Positions 37,244-45,311 of a DNA stretch of 64,000 bases are shown one piece after another. The stretch is from Arthrobacter terricola (GTDB lineage: Bacteria > Actinomycetota > Actinomycetes > Actinomycetales > Micrococcaceae): assembly GCF_004354015.1 (NCBI RefSeq), contig NZ_SMRU01000004.1, forward strand, positions 154,800 through 218,799, written 5' to 3'. Every line of letters begins with the position of its first letter. The stretch's first letter is position 1. Below the pieces are notes generated by a model that was given only the letters and a program-made list of their open reading frames with translations, was not told where the DNA came from and made no database searches. The position numbers were made by a program, and so were the translations under genes.

Positions 37244-38926
37244 TTAGTCGCGGGTCAGCTTGCGGTGCGTGACGCGATGCGGCTTGGCTGCGTCCGGGCC
37301 GAGCCGCTCGACCTTGTTTTCCTCGTACGATTCGAAGTTGCCCTCGAACCAGTACCAGCGGGACGGGTTTTCCTCGTCGCCCTCGTAGGCGAGGATGTGG
37401 GTGGCGACACGGTCGAGGAACCACCGGTCGTGCGAAACCACTACTGCACAGCCCGGGAACTCGAGCAGGGCGTTTTCAAGGCTGCTGAGGGTTTCGACAT
37501 CGAGGTCGTTGGTGGGCTCGTCAAGCAGCAGGAGGTTTCCGCCCTGCTTGAGGGTCAAGGCCAGGTTGAGGCGGTTGCGCTCACCACCGGAAAGCACTCC
37601 GGCCTTCTTCTGCTGGTCCGGGCCTTTGAAGCCGAACGCCGCAACGTACGCGCGGGACGGCATTTCGACATTACCCACCTGGATGAAGTCGAGACCGTCA
37701 GAGACGACCTCCCAGAGGGTCTTGTTGGGGTCGATGCCGCCGCGGGTCTGGTCCGAATACGAGATCTTGACGGAGTCGCCCACCTTGAGGTCGCCGCCGT
37801 CGAGCGGTTCCAGTCCGACGATGGTCTTGAACAGGGTAGTCTTGCCGACGCCGTTCGGGCCGATGACGCCGACGATGCCATTGCGCGGCAAAGTGAACGA
37901 CAGGCCGTCGATGAGCGTCCGGTCGTCGAAGCCCTTTTGCAGGTTCTTCGCTTCCAGGACGAGCCCGCCCAAACGAGGTCCCGGCGGAATCTGGATTTCC
38001 TCGAAGTCGAGCTTCCTGGTGCGGTCGGCCTCGGCTGCCATTTCCTCGTAGCGCGCCAGGCGGGCCTTCGACTTGGTCTGGCGGCCCTTGGCGTTGGAGC
38101 GGACCCATTCAAGTTCTTCGCTGAGCCGCTTGGCCTGCTTGGCGTCCTTCTTGCCCTGGATTTCCAGGCGGGCTCGCTTCTTCTCAAGGTACGTGGAGTA
38201 GTTGCCCTCATACGGGTAGAGCCGGCCGCGGTCCACTTCACAGATCCACTCAGCGACGTGGTCGAGGAAGTAGCGGTCGTGGGTGATGGCGAGGACGGCA
38301 CCCGGGTAGCTCGAGAGGTGCTGTTCCAACCAGAGGACGCTTTCGGCATCCAGGTGGTTGGTGGGTTCGTCAAGGAGGAGCAGGTCAGGCTTCTGCAACA
38401 GGAGTTTGCAAAGCGCGACGCGACGCCGCTCGCCACCGGACAAGACGGTGACATCGGCATCGCCCGGCGGGCAACGGAGCGCGTCCATCGCCTGTTCGAG
38501 CTGGGAATCGATGTCCCAGGCGTCCGCGGTGTCGATCGCTTCCTGCAGGTGGCCCATTTCTTCCAGCAGGGTGTCGTAGTCTGCGTCCGGGCTGGCCATT
38601 TCCTCGGAGATTTCATTGAAGCGCTGGATCTTCGAGTAGATCTCGCCTACGCCTTCCTGGACGTTGCCCAGGACGGTCTTTTCCTCGTTCAGGGGCGGCT
38701 CCTGCAGGAGGATGCCCACGGAGTAGCCGGGGCTGAGGCGGGCTTCGCCATTCGACGGGGTGTCGATGCCGGCCATGATCTTCAGGATGGTCGATTTGCC
38801 GGCCCCGTTCGGGCCGACGACGCCGATCTTCGCGCCCGGGAAGAACGACATGCTGACATCGTCCAGGATAAGTTTCTCGCCAACGGCCTTGCGGGCCTTG
38901 GTCATCGTGTATATGAATTCCGCCAT
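37244..38926 (-). CDS. ettA: Energy-dependent translational throttle protein EttA (ABC-F)
   Basis: An ABC-F ATPase that binds the ribosomal E site and gates translation according to ATP/ADP. The 560-residue protein has two ABC modules: GPNGAGKSTILK with LSGGERRRVALCKLL and LLLDEPTNHLD, then GPNGVGKTTLFK with LSGGERNRLNLAL and LLLDEPTNDLD. The linker between them has the basic ARLARYEEMA segment and the EttA-type arm. There is no membrane domain. ATG 38926 (MAEFIYTMTKARKAVG) matches the family start; the 24 upstream in-frame residues do not. Confidence 0.96.
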   Translation of the reverse strand: MAEFIYTMTKARKAVGEKLILDDVSMSFFPGAKIGVVGPNGAGKSTILKIMAGIDTPSNGEARLSPGYSVGILLQEPPLNEEKTVLGNVQEGVGEIYSKIQRFNEISEEMASPDADYDTLLEEMGHLQEAIDTADAWDIDSQLEQAMDALRCPPGDADVTVLSGGERRRVALCKLLLQKPDLLLLDEPTNHLDAESVLWLEQHLSSYPGAVLAITHDRYFLDHVAEWICEVDRGRLYPYEGNYSTYLEKKRARLEIQGKKDAKQAKRLSEELEWVRSNAKGRQTKSKARLARYEEMAAEADRTRKLDFEEIQIPPGPRLGGLVLEAKNLQKGFDDRTLIDGLSFTLPRNGIVGVIGPNGVGKTTLFKTIVGLEPLDGGDLKVGDSVKISYSDQTRGGIDPNKTLWEVVSDGLDFIQVGNVEMPSRAYVAAFGFKGPDQQKKAGVLSGGERNRLNLALTLKQGGNLLLLDEPTNDLDVETLSSLENALLEFPGCAVVVSHDRWFLDRVATHILAYEGDEENPSRWYWFEGNFESYEENKVERLGPDAAKPHRVTHRKLTRD

Positions 38927-38973
38927 GCCGTTAAATCTAATGGGTGGCACGGCAGAACTCACATTCGGTGCCC

Positions 38974-39534
38974 CTAGCGGGAGTCCCCCACGAAGCATTT
39001 GCCGCTGGCGAGCACGGGCAGCACGGACACCGAGACCTGGCTGTCCCTGATCTCGCCCATGACGCAGTCTTTACCCGACCTGGCGGCGGCTTCGATGGCG
39101 TCCACATCCAAGCCGGTGGGAGTCTTGCTCGCCGATACTTCCACCGCGGAAGCAGGAATTCCTGCGGACTCGAGGCGCGACCGCAGGACATCCTGGGCAG
39201 GCTTGGAGGTTTCCGACACCACGGCTTTCAGCGTGGATTCCATGGTCTGGACCAGTTTCGCCGTAGCGGCGTTTGCCGACGCGGTACCCGCACCAGCCGA
39301 AGGCTGAGGCGAAGACTGGGTCGAAGGAGTACCGGTGGAGCCGCTCGACCGCGGAGCCGGACTGGCCGAAACCGGTCCGGATGCCGATGCTGAACTTCCA
39401 CTCACAACCGGTGCAGGAGCAGAACAACCGGCCGCCATCCCGGCGACGGCCAGGGAGACGACAAGGAACCTCGTCAAGTTGGCGGGTGCGTGCTGGCGTC
39501 CTGGCAATTTTGGCGGAGTTCCCCTGGTGATCAC
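38974..39534 (-). CDS. Putative lipoprotein, DUF6993-like
   Basis: A probable secreted lipoprotein of about 187 residues. The signal is NLTRFLVVSLAVAGMAAGC, with a lipobox and lipidated C37 when started at GTG 39534. A Ser/Pro/Thr/Ala-rich linker of ~50 residues follows, and then a ~110-residue domain with two cysteines (KDCVMGEIRDSQVSV and SGKCFVGD) that may form a disulfide. This C-terminal domain fits an actinobacterial DUF6993-type module of unknown role. The start is uncertain: an in-frame ATG at 39651 adds a repetitive ALPIALSIALP stretch from tandem DNA repeats. Confidence 0.72.
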   Translation of the reverse strand: MITRGTPPKLPGRQHAPANLTRFLVVSLAVAGMAAGCSAPAPVVSGSSASASGPVSASPAPRSSGSTGTPSTQSSPQPSAGAGTASANAATAKLVQTMESTLKAVVSETSKPAQDVLRSRLESAGIPASAVEVSASKTPTGLDVDAIEAAARSGKDCVMGEIRDSQVSVSVLPVLASGKCFVGDSR

Positions 39535-39742
39535 CCGGCCATTCTGCCATGCGGCGCACCGCCCGCTGCGCCGCACGGCATCCTTGGGCTCTGCGCTGGG
39601 AAGGGCGATGGAAAGGGCGATGGGAAGGGCAATCGGAAGACCTACACCCATGACGCTTTCCCACGCCTCAATTCAGGTCCCCTTGCCGGGCCACGACAGC
39701 GAAGGAGTCCCCTGGACAGCAATCCAGGCCTCCGCGCCCCGT

Positions 39743-40324
39743 TCACGCCGGCGAGCCGACGAGTTCTCCCGTGGAGGCATTCACCCGAACGGGCTCGTTA
39801 CCTGCACCATTGACTACGATTTCCCGTTCCGCATCAGGAGTGTTGCCCTCGTCGTCGTCCTCAGGTGATGCACCATCGCCGTGAGTGTCGTCGCTGTCCT
39901 CCGCGGTGGGCCAAGGGTGGTTTTGTCCAGCGTCTGCCACTGCCGTAGTGCCCTGCGGATTTGTCCCGCTTGTGGTCCGGATGAAGTTTGCCGACCCCCA
40001 CATGAGGTCGTGCCCTACAGCCTCAGCCACGATTTCGGAGGCGTGGTAGAACTTGCCTTCATGTTCCCACTGCCTCAACTTGAGCCGGCCTACCACAATG
40101 ACCCGCTGGCCCTTCTTGACGCTGCATCCTATGTTTCCGGCGAGGTACCTGAAAGCCTGGACGGTGAACCAATTCGTGTTCCCATCCACCCAGATGTTGT
40201 TCTTGCGATCGAACCTTCGCTCCGTTGAGCCAAGCCGAAACGACGAAGTTCCCGTTCCTCCCGGCGTGGTGGAACTTGTGATCTCGGATGCAACGAAGCC
40301 GCGGACAGTAATGAGATCGTTCAT
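39743..40324 (-). CDS. ssb: Single-stranded DNA-binding protein, atypical
   Basis: A 193-residue OB-fold SSB family protein. The OB domain occupies about residues 1-110, with VRGFVASEI, FRLGSTERRFD, TNWFTVQAFRYLAGNI and KKGQRVIVVGRLKLRQW. The C-terminal region is acidic and low complexity. It ends in ASTGELVGSPA, without the DDDIPF-like tip used by canonical SSB to recruit partner proteins. It is probably a paralogue of the replicative SSB (which is normally encoded by rpsF-ssb-rpsR). The ribosome site is AGGA nine bases before the ATG. Confidence 0.85.
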   Translation of the reverse strand: MNDLITVRGFVASEITSSTTPGGTGTSSFRLGSTERRFDRKNNIWVDGNTNWFTVQAFRYLAGNIGCSVKKGQRVIVVGRLKLRQWEHEGKFYHASEIVAEAVGHDLMWGSANFIRTTSGTNPQGTTAVADAGQNHPWPTAEDSDDTHGDGASPEDDDEGNTPDAEREIVVNGAGNEPVRVNASTGELVGSPA

Positions 40325-40569
40325 GGTGTTTGTCCTAACGTAAGTTGAACTGCCTGTCTGGCCCTTCCAGCTTCACGCCCATCCGGCCTGCGTGGCAGTG
40401 ACGACTTCGCCTATGTGGAAACCCTCCGCAAAATTGCGGATGTTGAGGAAAAGTCACCCGCGCTGCGGGCTTTGTTCCTCGGGCAAATTCCGTCTTTGAG
40501 TTTCTGGAAACTTGGACTAAATTGGGTCCCATTGCCCGGATTGGGGCTTGTTTTTCTTGGGGGAAAATC

Positions 40570-41859
40570 GTGAAATCCGCTCTGTCGAAGAGCGCTGCAT
40601 GCGTCGGCGCTCTCATCCTGTTGACGTTGCTCTCCCTCTGGCGGTTACCCCAAAGCGCCCAAGGGGTGGTGTGGGCCGAAGACGGGGCAGTGTTTCTCAC
40701 GGACGCCCTCGCCCCTGATCAAGCATTCACGCCGCTCCGCTCCTACTCCGGATATCTCCACGTTGTACCTCGGCTGGCGGCCGAGTTTGTGGTCCGGTTT
40801 CTCCGGCTTGAGCACTTTGGCATCGGACTCACTGTCCTGGCCTGCCTCGCAGTAGCCGGAATCTGCCTCATGACCTACCACTGCGCTTCAGCCATCAGCA
40901 ACAACCGATGGATCCGGGCCGCATGGGGCGCGGTCCCACTGGTTGTCAACGTCGGGGCGATGGAGACACTGGGGAATTTCGCGAATCTCCATTGGTACCT
41001 GCTCTGGCTCTCCCCATGGCTTTTGATGAAGCCGGCAAAATCGAAGCTTGAGGGCGGGCTCCTCTTTGTCGTAGCAGCCTTGACTTCGCTGACAGAGATC
41101 ATTTCCGTTGTCTTTGTCCCGCTCTTTTTATACAAAATTCGACACAAGAACATGTGGCCGGCACGGGCAGGCCTTGGCCTGGGGCTCGTTTGCCAGGCAT
41201 ACGCGACGTTGAAGCGCCCTCGGGGTGGCGCCGGACATTACGACCTTGACCCGTTGTCCGTGGTTTATGGCTGGTTCCTTAATACGGCCGGCCCGATCGT
41301 CCACGGCACACCGGTCAAGGTCATGCAGCAGATTGTGAACTTCGGTGCCGCACCCATGATCGTTGCGGCACTCGTTGTCCTCGCGGGACTCGCGGCGGTG
41401 CTGATCCTTGGCACAAGAAGCGAGAAATGGCTGGCGGTTCTCTTCGCTACGGCGTCCGTGGTCATTTGGGCAGCATGCGTCCTTTCCAATCCAGCGCAAT
41501 ACCTCGACTACGCAACGTTCTCCACGGCGGATTGGAAGCAGTTTTTCGTCTTCGGACGATACTCCGTGGCGCCAACGATGTTCGTCCTTGCCATCGTTCC
41601 CCTCTTGGCCGCCGCCGTGGCGAAATTCGGGAAAGCCGCTCCCTTCGCCGTCCTCGCGGGATTTTCCCTGCTGGCGGTATCCATGTACTTCCCCGGTACC
41701 ACCGCAACGGACAACGGGCCTGATTGGGCCGAACACGTCTCTATCGGACGCAATCTTTGCGGAACTGTTGCCGATACCGAGTTTTACGACATTCCTGCAT
41801 CTCCAACGTTCTTCGAGGGCAGGGTCCGCATCCCGTGCGAAGTCCTGCGGGCTCCGTAG
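40570..41859 (+). CDS. Multi-pass membrane protein, possible GT-C type glycosyltransferase
   Basis: About 429 residues and roughly ten hydrophobic segments. The first extracytoplasmic loop has VVWAEDGAVFLTDA followed by YSGYLHVVPRLAAEFV. An acidic pair in the first loop followed by an aromatic GYL...PR motif is reminiscent of GT-C glycosyltransferases, but I do not recognise a named family. The C-terminal ~60 residues look soluble and include two cysteines. The start is GTG 40570 with GGGGGAA about seven bases upstream; an ATG at 40522 is less likely. It stands alone before tRNA-Arg, with slightly lower GC than its neighbours. Confidence 0.65.
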   Translation: MKSALSKSAACVGALILLTLLSLWRLPQSAQGVVWAEDGAVFLTDALAPDQAFTPLRSYSGYLHVVPRLAAEFVVRFLRLEHFGIGLTVLACLAVAGICLMTYHCASAISNNRWIRAAWGAVPLVVNVGAMETLGNFANLHWYLLWLSPWLLMKPAKSKLEGGLLFVVAALTSLTEIISVVFVPLFLYKIRHKNMWPARAGLGLGLVCQAYATLKRPRGGAGHYDLDPLSVVYGWFLNTAGPIVHGTPVKVMQQIVNFGAAPMIVAALVVLAGLAAVLILGTRSEKWLAVLFATASVVIWAACVLSNPAQYLDYATFSTADWKQFFVFGRYSVAPTMFVLAIVPLLAAAVAKFGKAAPFAVLAGFSLLAVSMYFPGTTATDNGPDWAEHVSIGRNLCGTVADTEFYDIPASPTFFEGRVRIPCEVLRAP

Positions 41860-41867
41860 ACCCTGAA

Positions 41868-41896
41868 TTGTTGCAGGACGGGCCCGGCGATACACT
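41868..41896 (+). promoter_or_regulatory. Candidate promoter of tRNA-Arg
   Basis: TTGTTG (41868-41873) and TACACT (41891-41896) are separated by 17 bp, 14 bp before the tRNA 5' end. The -35 overlaps the DNA just after the membrane-protein stop. Confidence 0.5.
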
Positions 41897-41910
41897 GGGG
41901 TGCGGTCCCT

Positions 41911-41983
41911 GCCCCAGTAGCTCAGAGGATAGAGCAGCGGCCTTCTAATCCGACGGTCGGGGGTTCGATTCCCTCCTGGGGCA
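41911..41983 (+). tRNA. tRNA-Arg (TCT anticodon)
   Basis: Acceptor GCCCCAG/CTGGGGC, D arm GCTC...GAGC, anticodon loop CTTCTAA (anticodon TCT), T loop TTCGATT. CCA is not encoded. The anticodon stem GCGGC/TCCGA has apparent mismatches at 27-43 and 31-39, leaving three standard pairs. Confidence 0.92.
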
Positions 41984-42057
41984 CCGTAAAAAGAGGTCCT
42001 GAACTGCGCAAACGCGGTTCGGGGCCTCTCGCCGTCCGGGATCCGGCCCCTTCGGTC

Positions 42058-42063
42058 TACGCT
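42058..42063 (+). promoter_or_regulatory. Candidate leaderless -10 of the GNAT gene
   Basis: TACGCT lies six bases before ATG 42070; no Shine-Dalgarno is present. Confidence 0.45.
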
Positions 42064-42069
42064 GATCCC

Positions 42070-42666
42070 ATGCCGCCAATCCCATTAGACCCGGCCCTGC
42101 CCATCACCACTTGTCCAGCAAACTGGCCTGACGTGGAAAAGCTCTTCGGCGTCCGTGGGGAGCCGTCGCGATGCTGGTGCCGGTGGTTCGCCTTGCCAGG
42201 ACAGGACTGGAAGGCGACCGCACCCGGGACGCGGAAGGAACAGCTCAAAGCAAAGTTCGACGACGGCCCCGAACCAGGCGTACTCGCCTTCCGGGGCGAC
42301 GAAGTGGTCGGCTGGTGCGGCGTCGAGCCGCGCCAGTGCTACCCCCGCATTGAACGTTCCCAAGTGTTGAGGGCCGCCGGCCCGGCGGCCAGAGCGGATA
42401 CCGGTGTCTGGTCGGTCAGTTGTTTCGTCGTCGCTCCCGGCCATCGCCGAAGCGGGGTGGCGGCCGCATTGTTGAGTGCCGCCGTCGGGCACGCTTTCGC
42501 CAATGGGGCCGACGTCGTCGAAGGCTATCCGGTAGATCGTGCGCTCCGGCCGAAGGCCGGTACCGCGGACCTCTACCAGGGAACTGTTGGACTGTTCACG
42601 GCGGCTGGATTCACGACCATCTCGAAGAAAGTACCCGGGAGGGAAGTCATGCGGCGATGGCGCTGA
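42070..42666 (+). CDS. GNAT family N-acetyltransferase
   Basis: A 198-residue acetyltransferase. The acetyl-CoA-binding motif A is VSCFVVAPGHRRSGVAAALLSAAV, split here as CFVVAPGHRRSGVA and AALLSAAV. Late segments include LYQGTVGLFTAAGFTTISK. The N-terminal portion has CWCRWFALPGQDW and VVGWCGVEPR, seen in uncharacterised actinobacterial GNATs. The substrate is unknown. It has a probable leaderless promoter and is followed 36 bp later by the AlkD-like gene on the same strand. Confidence 0.88.
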   Translation: MPPIPLDPALPITTCPANWPDVEKLFGVRGEPSRCWCRWFALPGQDWKATAPGTRKEQLKAKFDDGPEPGVLAFRGDEVVGWCGVEPRQCYPRIERSQVLRAAGPAARADTGVWSVSCFVVAPGHRRSGVAAALLSAAVGHAFANGADVVEGYPVDRALRPKAGTADLYQGTVGLFTAAGFTTISKKVPGREVMRRWR

Positions 42667-42689
42667 CCGCGCTGCGTCGACGGGTGACT

Positions 42690-42695
42690 TAGAGT
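42690..42695 (+). promoter_or_regulatory. Candidate leaderless -10 of the AlkD-like gene
   Basis: TAGAGT lies seven bases before ATG 42703, between the GNAT stop and the next gene. Confidence 0.45.
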
Positions 42696-42702
42696 CGTCG
42701 AT

Positions 42703-43380
42703 ATGGAAGGTGAACGAATCGCGATCATCAGGGAACGGCTGCGGGCAGAATCCGATCCGGAGCGCGCGAAAGCTGCGCAGGCCTACATGAGATCGTCGAT
42801 TCCGTCCCTCGGGGTCAGGGTTCCGGCGGTCCGGCGCATGGTACTCGCGACGGCACGGGAACTGCCGTTCGGTTCTCCCGAAGAATTGCGCGACGACGTT
42901 CTGACGCTGTGGCGCGAAGCCACTTGGCGGGAGGAACGCTACGCCGCGATCGATCTCACGTCGCTCAAGTCCGTCGCAGGCGATCTCGAGATGCTGCCCC
43001 TCTATGAGGAGATCATCCGGACAGGTGCCTGGTGGGATTTCGTGGACGGCGTCTCCGAGCGGATCTGCACCCTTCTACAGCACCACCGGAACATCCTGAC
43101 CCCGCTTCTGCGATCCTGGGCCGTGGACGAGGACTTCTGGATCCGTCGAGCGGCCATCACCGCCCAACTCAAGGCAAAGGCGGCCACCGACCGGGAACTT
43201 TTCGCGGCGGTTTTGGATCCGAACCTGCCGGACAAGGAGTTCTTCATCAGGAAGGCCATCGGGTGGTCCCTGCGTGAATACGCGAAAACCGACGCGCAAT
43301 GGGTGCGGAATTACGTCGAATCGAAGCGCACAGCGCTCAGTCCGTTATCCCTGCGGGAAGCGTTGAAGCACCTCGGCTGA
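42703..43380 (+). CDS. DNA alkylation repair protein (AlkD-like, HEAT repeat)
   Basis: A 225-residue alpha-helical HEAT-like protein of the AlkC/AlkD group, DNA glycosylases that remove bulky or N-alkylated purines without base flipping. Diagnostic stretches are MRSSIPSLGVRVPAVRRM, WREERYAAIDLTSL, TGAWWDFVDGVS, DEDFWIRRAAI, EFFIRKAIGWSLREYAKTD and LSPLSLREALKHL. The tryptophan and aspartate residues lining the AlkD cleft (WWDFVD) are present. It is convergent with the MptB-like gene with only 15 bp between stops. Confidence 0.9.
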   Translation: MEGERIAIIRERLRAESDPERAKAAQAYMRSSIPSLGVRVPAVRRMVLATARELPFGSPEELRDDVLTLWREATWREERYAAIDLTSLKSVAGDLEMLPLYEEIIRTGAWWDFVDGVSERICTLLQHHRNILTPLLRSWAVDEDFWIRRAAITAQLKAKAATDRELFAAVLDPNLPDKEFFIRKAIGWSLREYAKTDAQWVRNYVESKRTALSPLSLREALKHLG

Positions 43381-43395
43381 ACACCGAAGAAAGGC

Positions 43396-45021
43396 TCAGG
43401 ACCGCGACTTCACAATCCCGCGTCGCGCCCGGAACAGGACGTGGGTCTTCTTGTCGTAGAACACCAAGTACGCAATGAACAAGACCGCGATGGCGATCGC
43501 CACCCCGCGCACCACGGCAAGCGGAATCCAGCCGAAGACACTCAACTGGTCCGTCAGTCCAATGAGGGTGAAAAACGCGGTCAGGTAAAAGACCGTCCGG
43601 AGCGGCGGGCCATCCGGTATACCCGTTACGGCAAAGAATACGAGCAGCCAGACCATATACCACGGCTGGATGACGGGTGCCAGGATCACGACGGCGGCAA
43701 ATGCCCAGGCCATCCGGCGAAGGACGATCTTGTTGAAGGCTTCTTCGCCGACGATCGGCCGCCCCATCCCGATCCCCCGGCCGGGGGTGCGCAAGGTCAG
43801 CCAGACTATGACGAGGGCCGAGACAACGGTGAAAACGGTCTGGATGATTTCCTTCACCACGGGTCCCGGACCGCCTATGAGATCGACGACGGATCCGGCC
43901 GTGCGCGCGACCAGGCCAACCGGGGCGTACCAGATCCATACGGTGCCGGGGGTCTGTAGTGCGCCGAGCCACCCGAATCCCAGGCCGTTCACGACCCCGG
44001 CGACGGCTAGGAGGCCTATCGAAATCGCGAGGGTCGCGGCCCACCGGAGGATCCGTCGGCCCCATCCCGCGCGGGCTCCTGCCCATAGCATCCCCGCGAA
44101 AGGCAGCGCCACCAAAGTGATCGGCTTGATGGCAATCGAAGCGGTGATCAGGACGATTCCAAGAACAGGCCGTTTGACCGAGGCGTAGTAGATGCCGGCT
44201 ACCACCAGGCCCAACATGAGGGAATCGTTGTGGGCGCTGGCGATGAAGTTGATCAGGAGGACAGGGTTCAGGACAGCGACCCAGAGCGCCCTGTCCGGGT
44301 TGATACCGTGGAGCGCGGCCAGGCGAGGAACGTAAACCGCCAACAGCCAGACACCCGCGAGCGCTGCGAGACGGAATGGAATCAGAGCGAGTTCAGGGAC
44401 TCCGGAATCGGGACTGCCGCCACTGATCCAGACCGCTCCCTGTTCTATCCACAGCCACAACGGTCCGTACGGGGTGGGCGCTTCGGTCCACATCGTGTCA
44501 GGGCCAAGGGAAAAGTAGTTGCTCAGCGCCGAGATTCCGTTGGTGTATGGGTTCAGGCCCTGCAGCATGAGCCTGCCTTGCCCGATGTACGCGTAGACGT
44601 CCCTGCTGAACAGCGGCAGCGAGAACATCAGCGGCAGCGTCCACATCCAAAGTGCGCGCATCAGAACCGGACGGGAGGACGGGTTCCACCCGCCAATGCG
44701 CTGGGCGATGCGAAGCCAGGAGCGCAGCAGCAAGAGCGCGCCCAGGCAGAGCATCACAGTGCAGAGGATGACGGCTACCGGCGAAGTGCGGGCCATGATG
44801 AAGATCGGCAAGCGGATGAGGGTGCCGCTTGTCGTGGCAAGCCAGCCGACTCCGATCGATCCCGCCACCATGAGCAATGAACCAACGAAGCCTTGGAGGA
44901 TGGCGGTCCTGGCCGTCTTGGCAATAACAGCGCGGTGTGCCGGGGCGTTGGAACCTTCCAGAGCATCAGGATGAGCCAACGAACTCTCCACCTCACGCTC
45001 ACGAAACATCGACGACGCCAT
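43396..45021 (-). CDS. Polyprenol-phosphomannose-dependent mannosyltransferase, MptB family (copy 1)
   Basis: A GT-C membrane glycosyltransferase of about 541 residues with a dozen or more hydrophobic segments. The first large external loop carries SRDVYAYIGQGRLMLQG, then NPYTNGISALSNYFSLG and TPYGPLWLW, all hallmarks of MptB, which extends alpha-1,6-mannan chains in lipomannan synthesis. Further matches are FIASAHNDSLMLGL and WYMVWLLVF. ATG 45021 is used: CAGGA precedes it with a run of nine T in the spacer. An in-frame ATG at 45054 is possible. It is divergent from the GT87-like pair. Confidence 0.85.
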   Translation of the reverse strand: MASSMFREREVESSLAHPDALEGSNAPAHRAVIAKTARTAILQGFVGSLLMVAGSIGVGWLATTSGTLIRLPIFIMARTSPVAVILCTVMLCLGALLLLRSWLRIAQRIGGWNPSSRPVLMRALWMWTLPLMFSLPLFSRDVYAYIGQGRLMLQGLNPYTNGISALSNYFSLGPDTMWTEAPTPYGPLWLWIEQGAVWISGGSPDSGVPELALIPFRLAALAGVWLLAVYVPRLAALHGINPDRALWVAVLNPVLLINFIASAHNDSLMLGLVVAGIYYASVKRPVLGIVLITASIAIKPITLVALPFAGMLWAGARAGWGRRILRWAATLAISIGLLAVAGVVNGLGFGWLGALQTPGTVWIWYAPVGLVARTAGSVVDLIGGPGPVVKEIIQTVFTVVSALVIVWLTLRTPGRGIGMGRPIVGEEAFNKIVLRRMAWAFAAVVILAPVIQPWYMVWLLVFFAVTGIPDGPPLRTVFYLTAFFTLIGLTDQLSVFGWIPLAVVRGVAIAIAVLFIAYLVFYDKKTHVLFRARRGIVKSRS

Positions 45022-45311
45022 CAAAAAAAAATCCTGTCCGGTTCCCTGCTGCATCCAAGCGAGGCGGCCGCGCCTGCCTCACGGATTATTGCAACTCTAG
45101 CATCGACGATTACGGCCACCGTGGGCAGTCCAGCGCGGAGACGGTCCCCGAAAGTGGCCTGAGATAGGATTAACAAGGCCTTGGCTCGACGCCGAAGACC
45201 TGTGGCCACGCCGGTTCCGCGTGAATTCATAGGAACCGCCATGTCCGAAGCGGCCCGCGCCGCTACGGTTTGCGGCACCTGTGACGACCACTACCTGACA
45301 AGGATCCTCCC
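45022..45311. other. Divergent promoter region between MptB copy 1 and the GT87-like pair
   Basis: 290 bp. It contains the A9/T9 homopolymer at 45023-45031, a possible plus-strand -10 TAGGAT near 45165, and the AAGGA ribosome site at 45300-45304. An ATG at 45241 opens a frame that is out of register with the downstream gene and looks non-coding. Confidence 0.5.

Noticed and set aside
37265..38977. A 570-codon plus-strand frame opposite ettA
   Set aside because: EttA Walker and signature motifs are on the minus strand; this is a GC-driven shadow.
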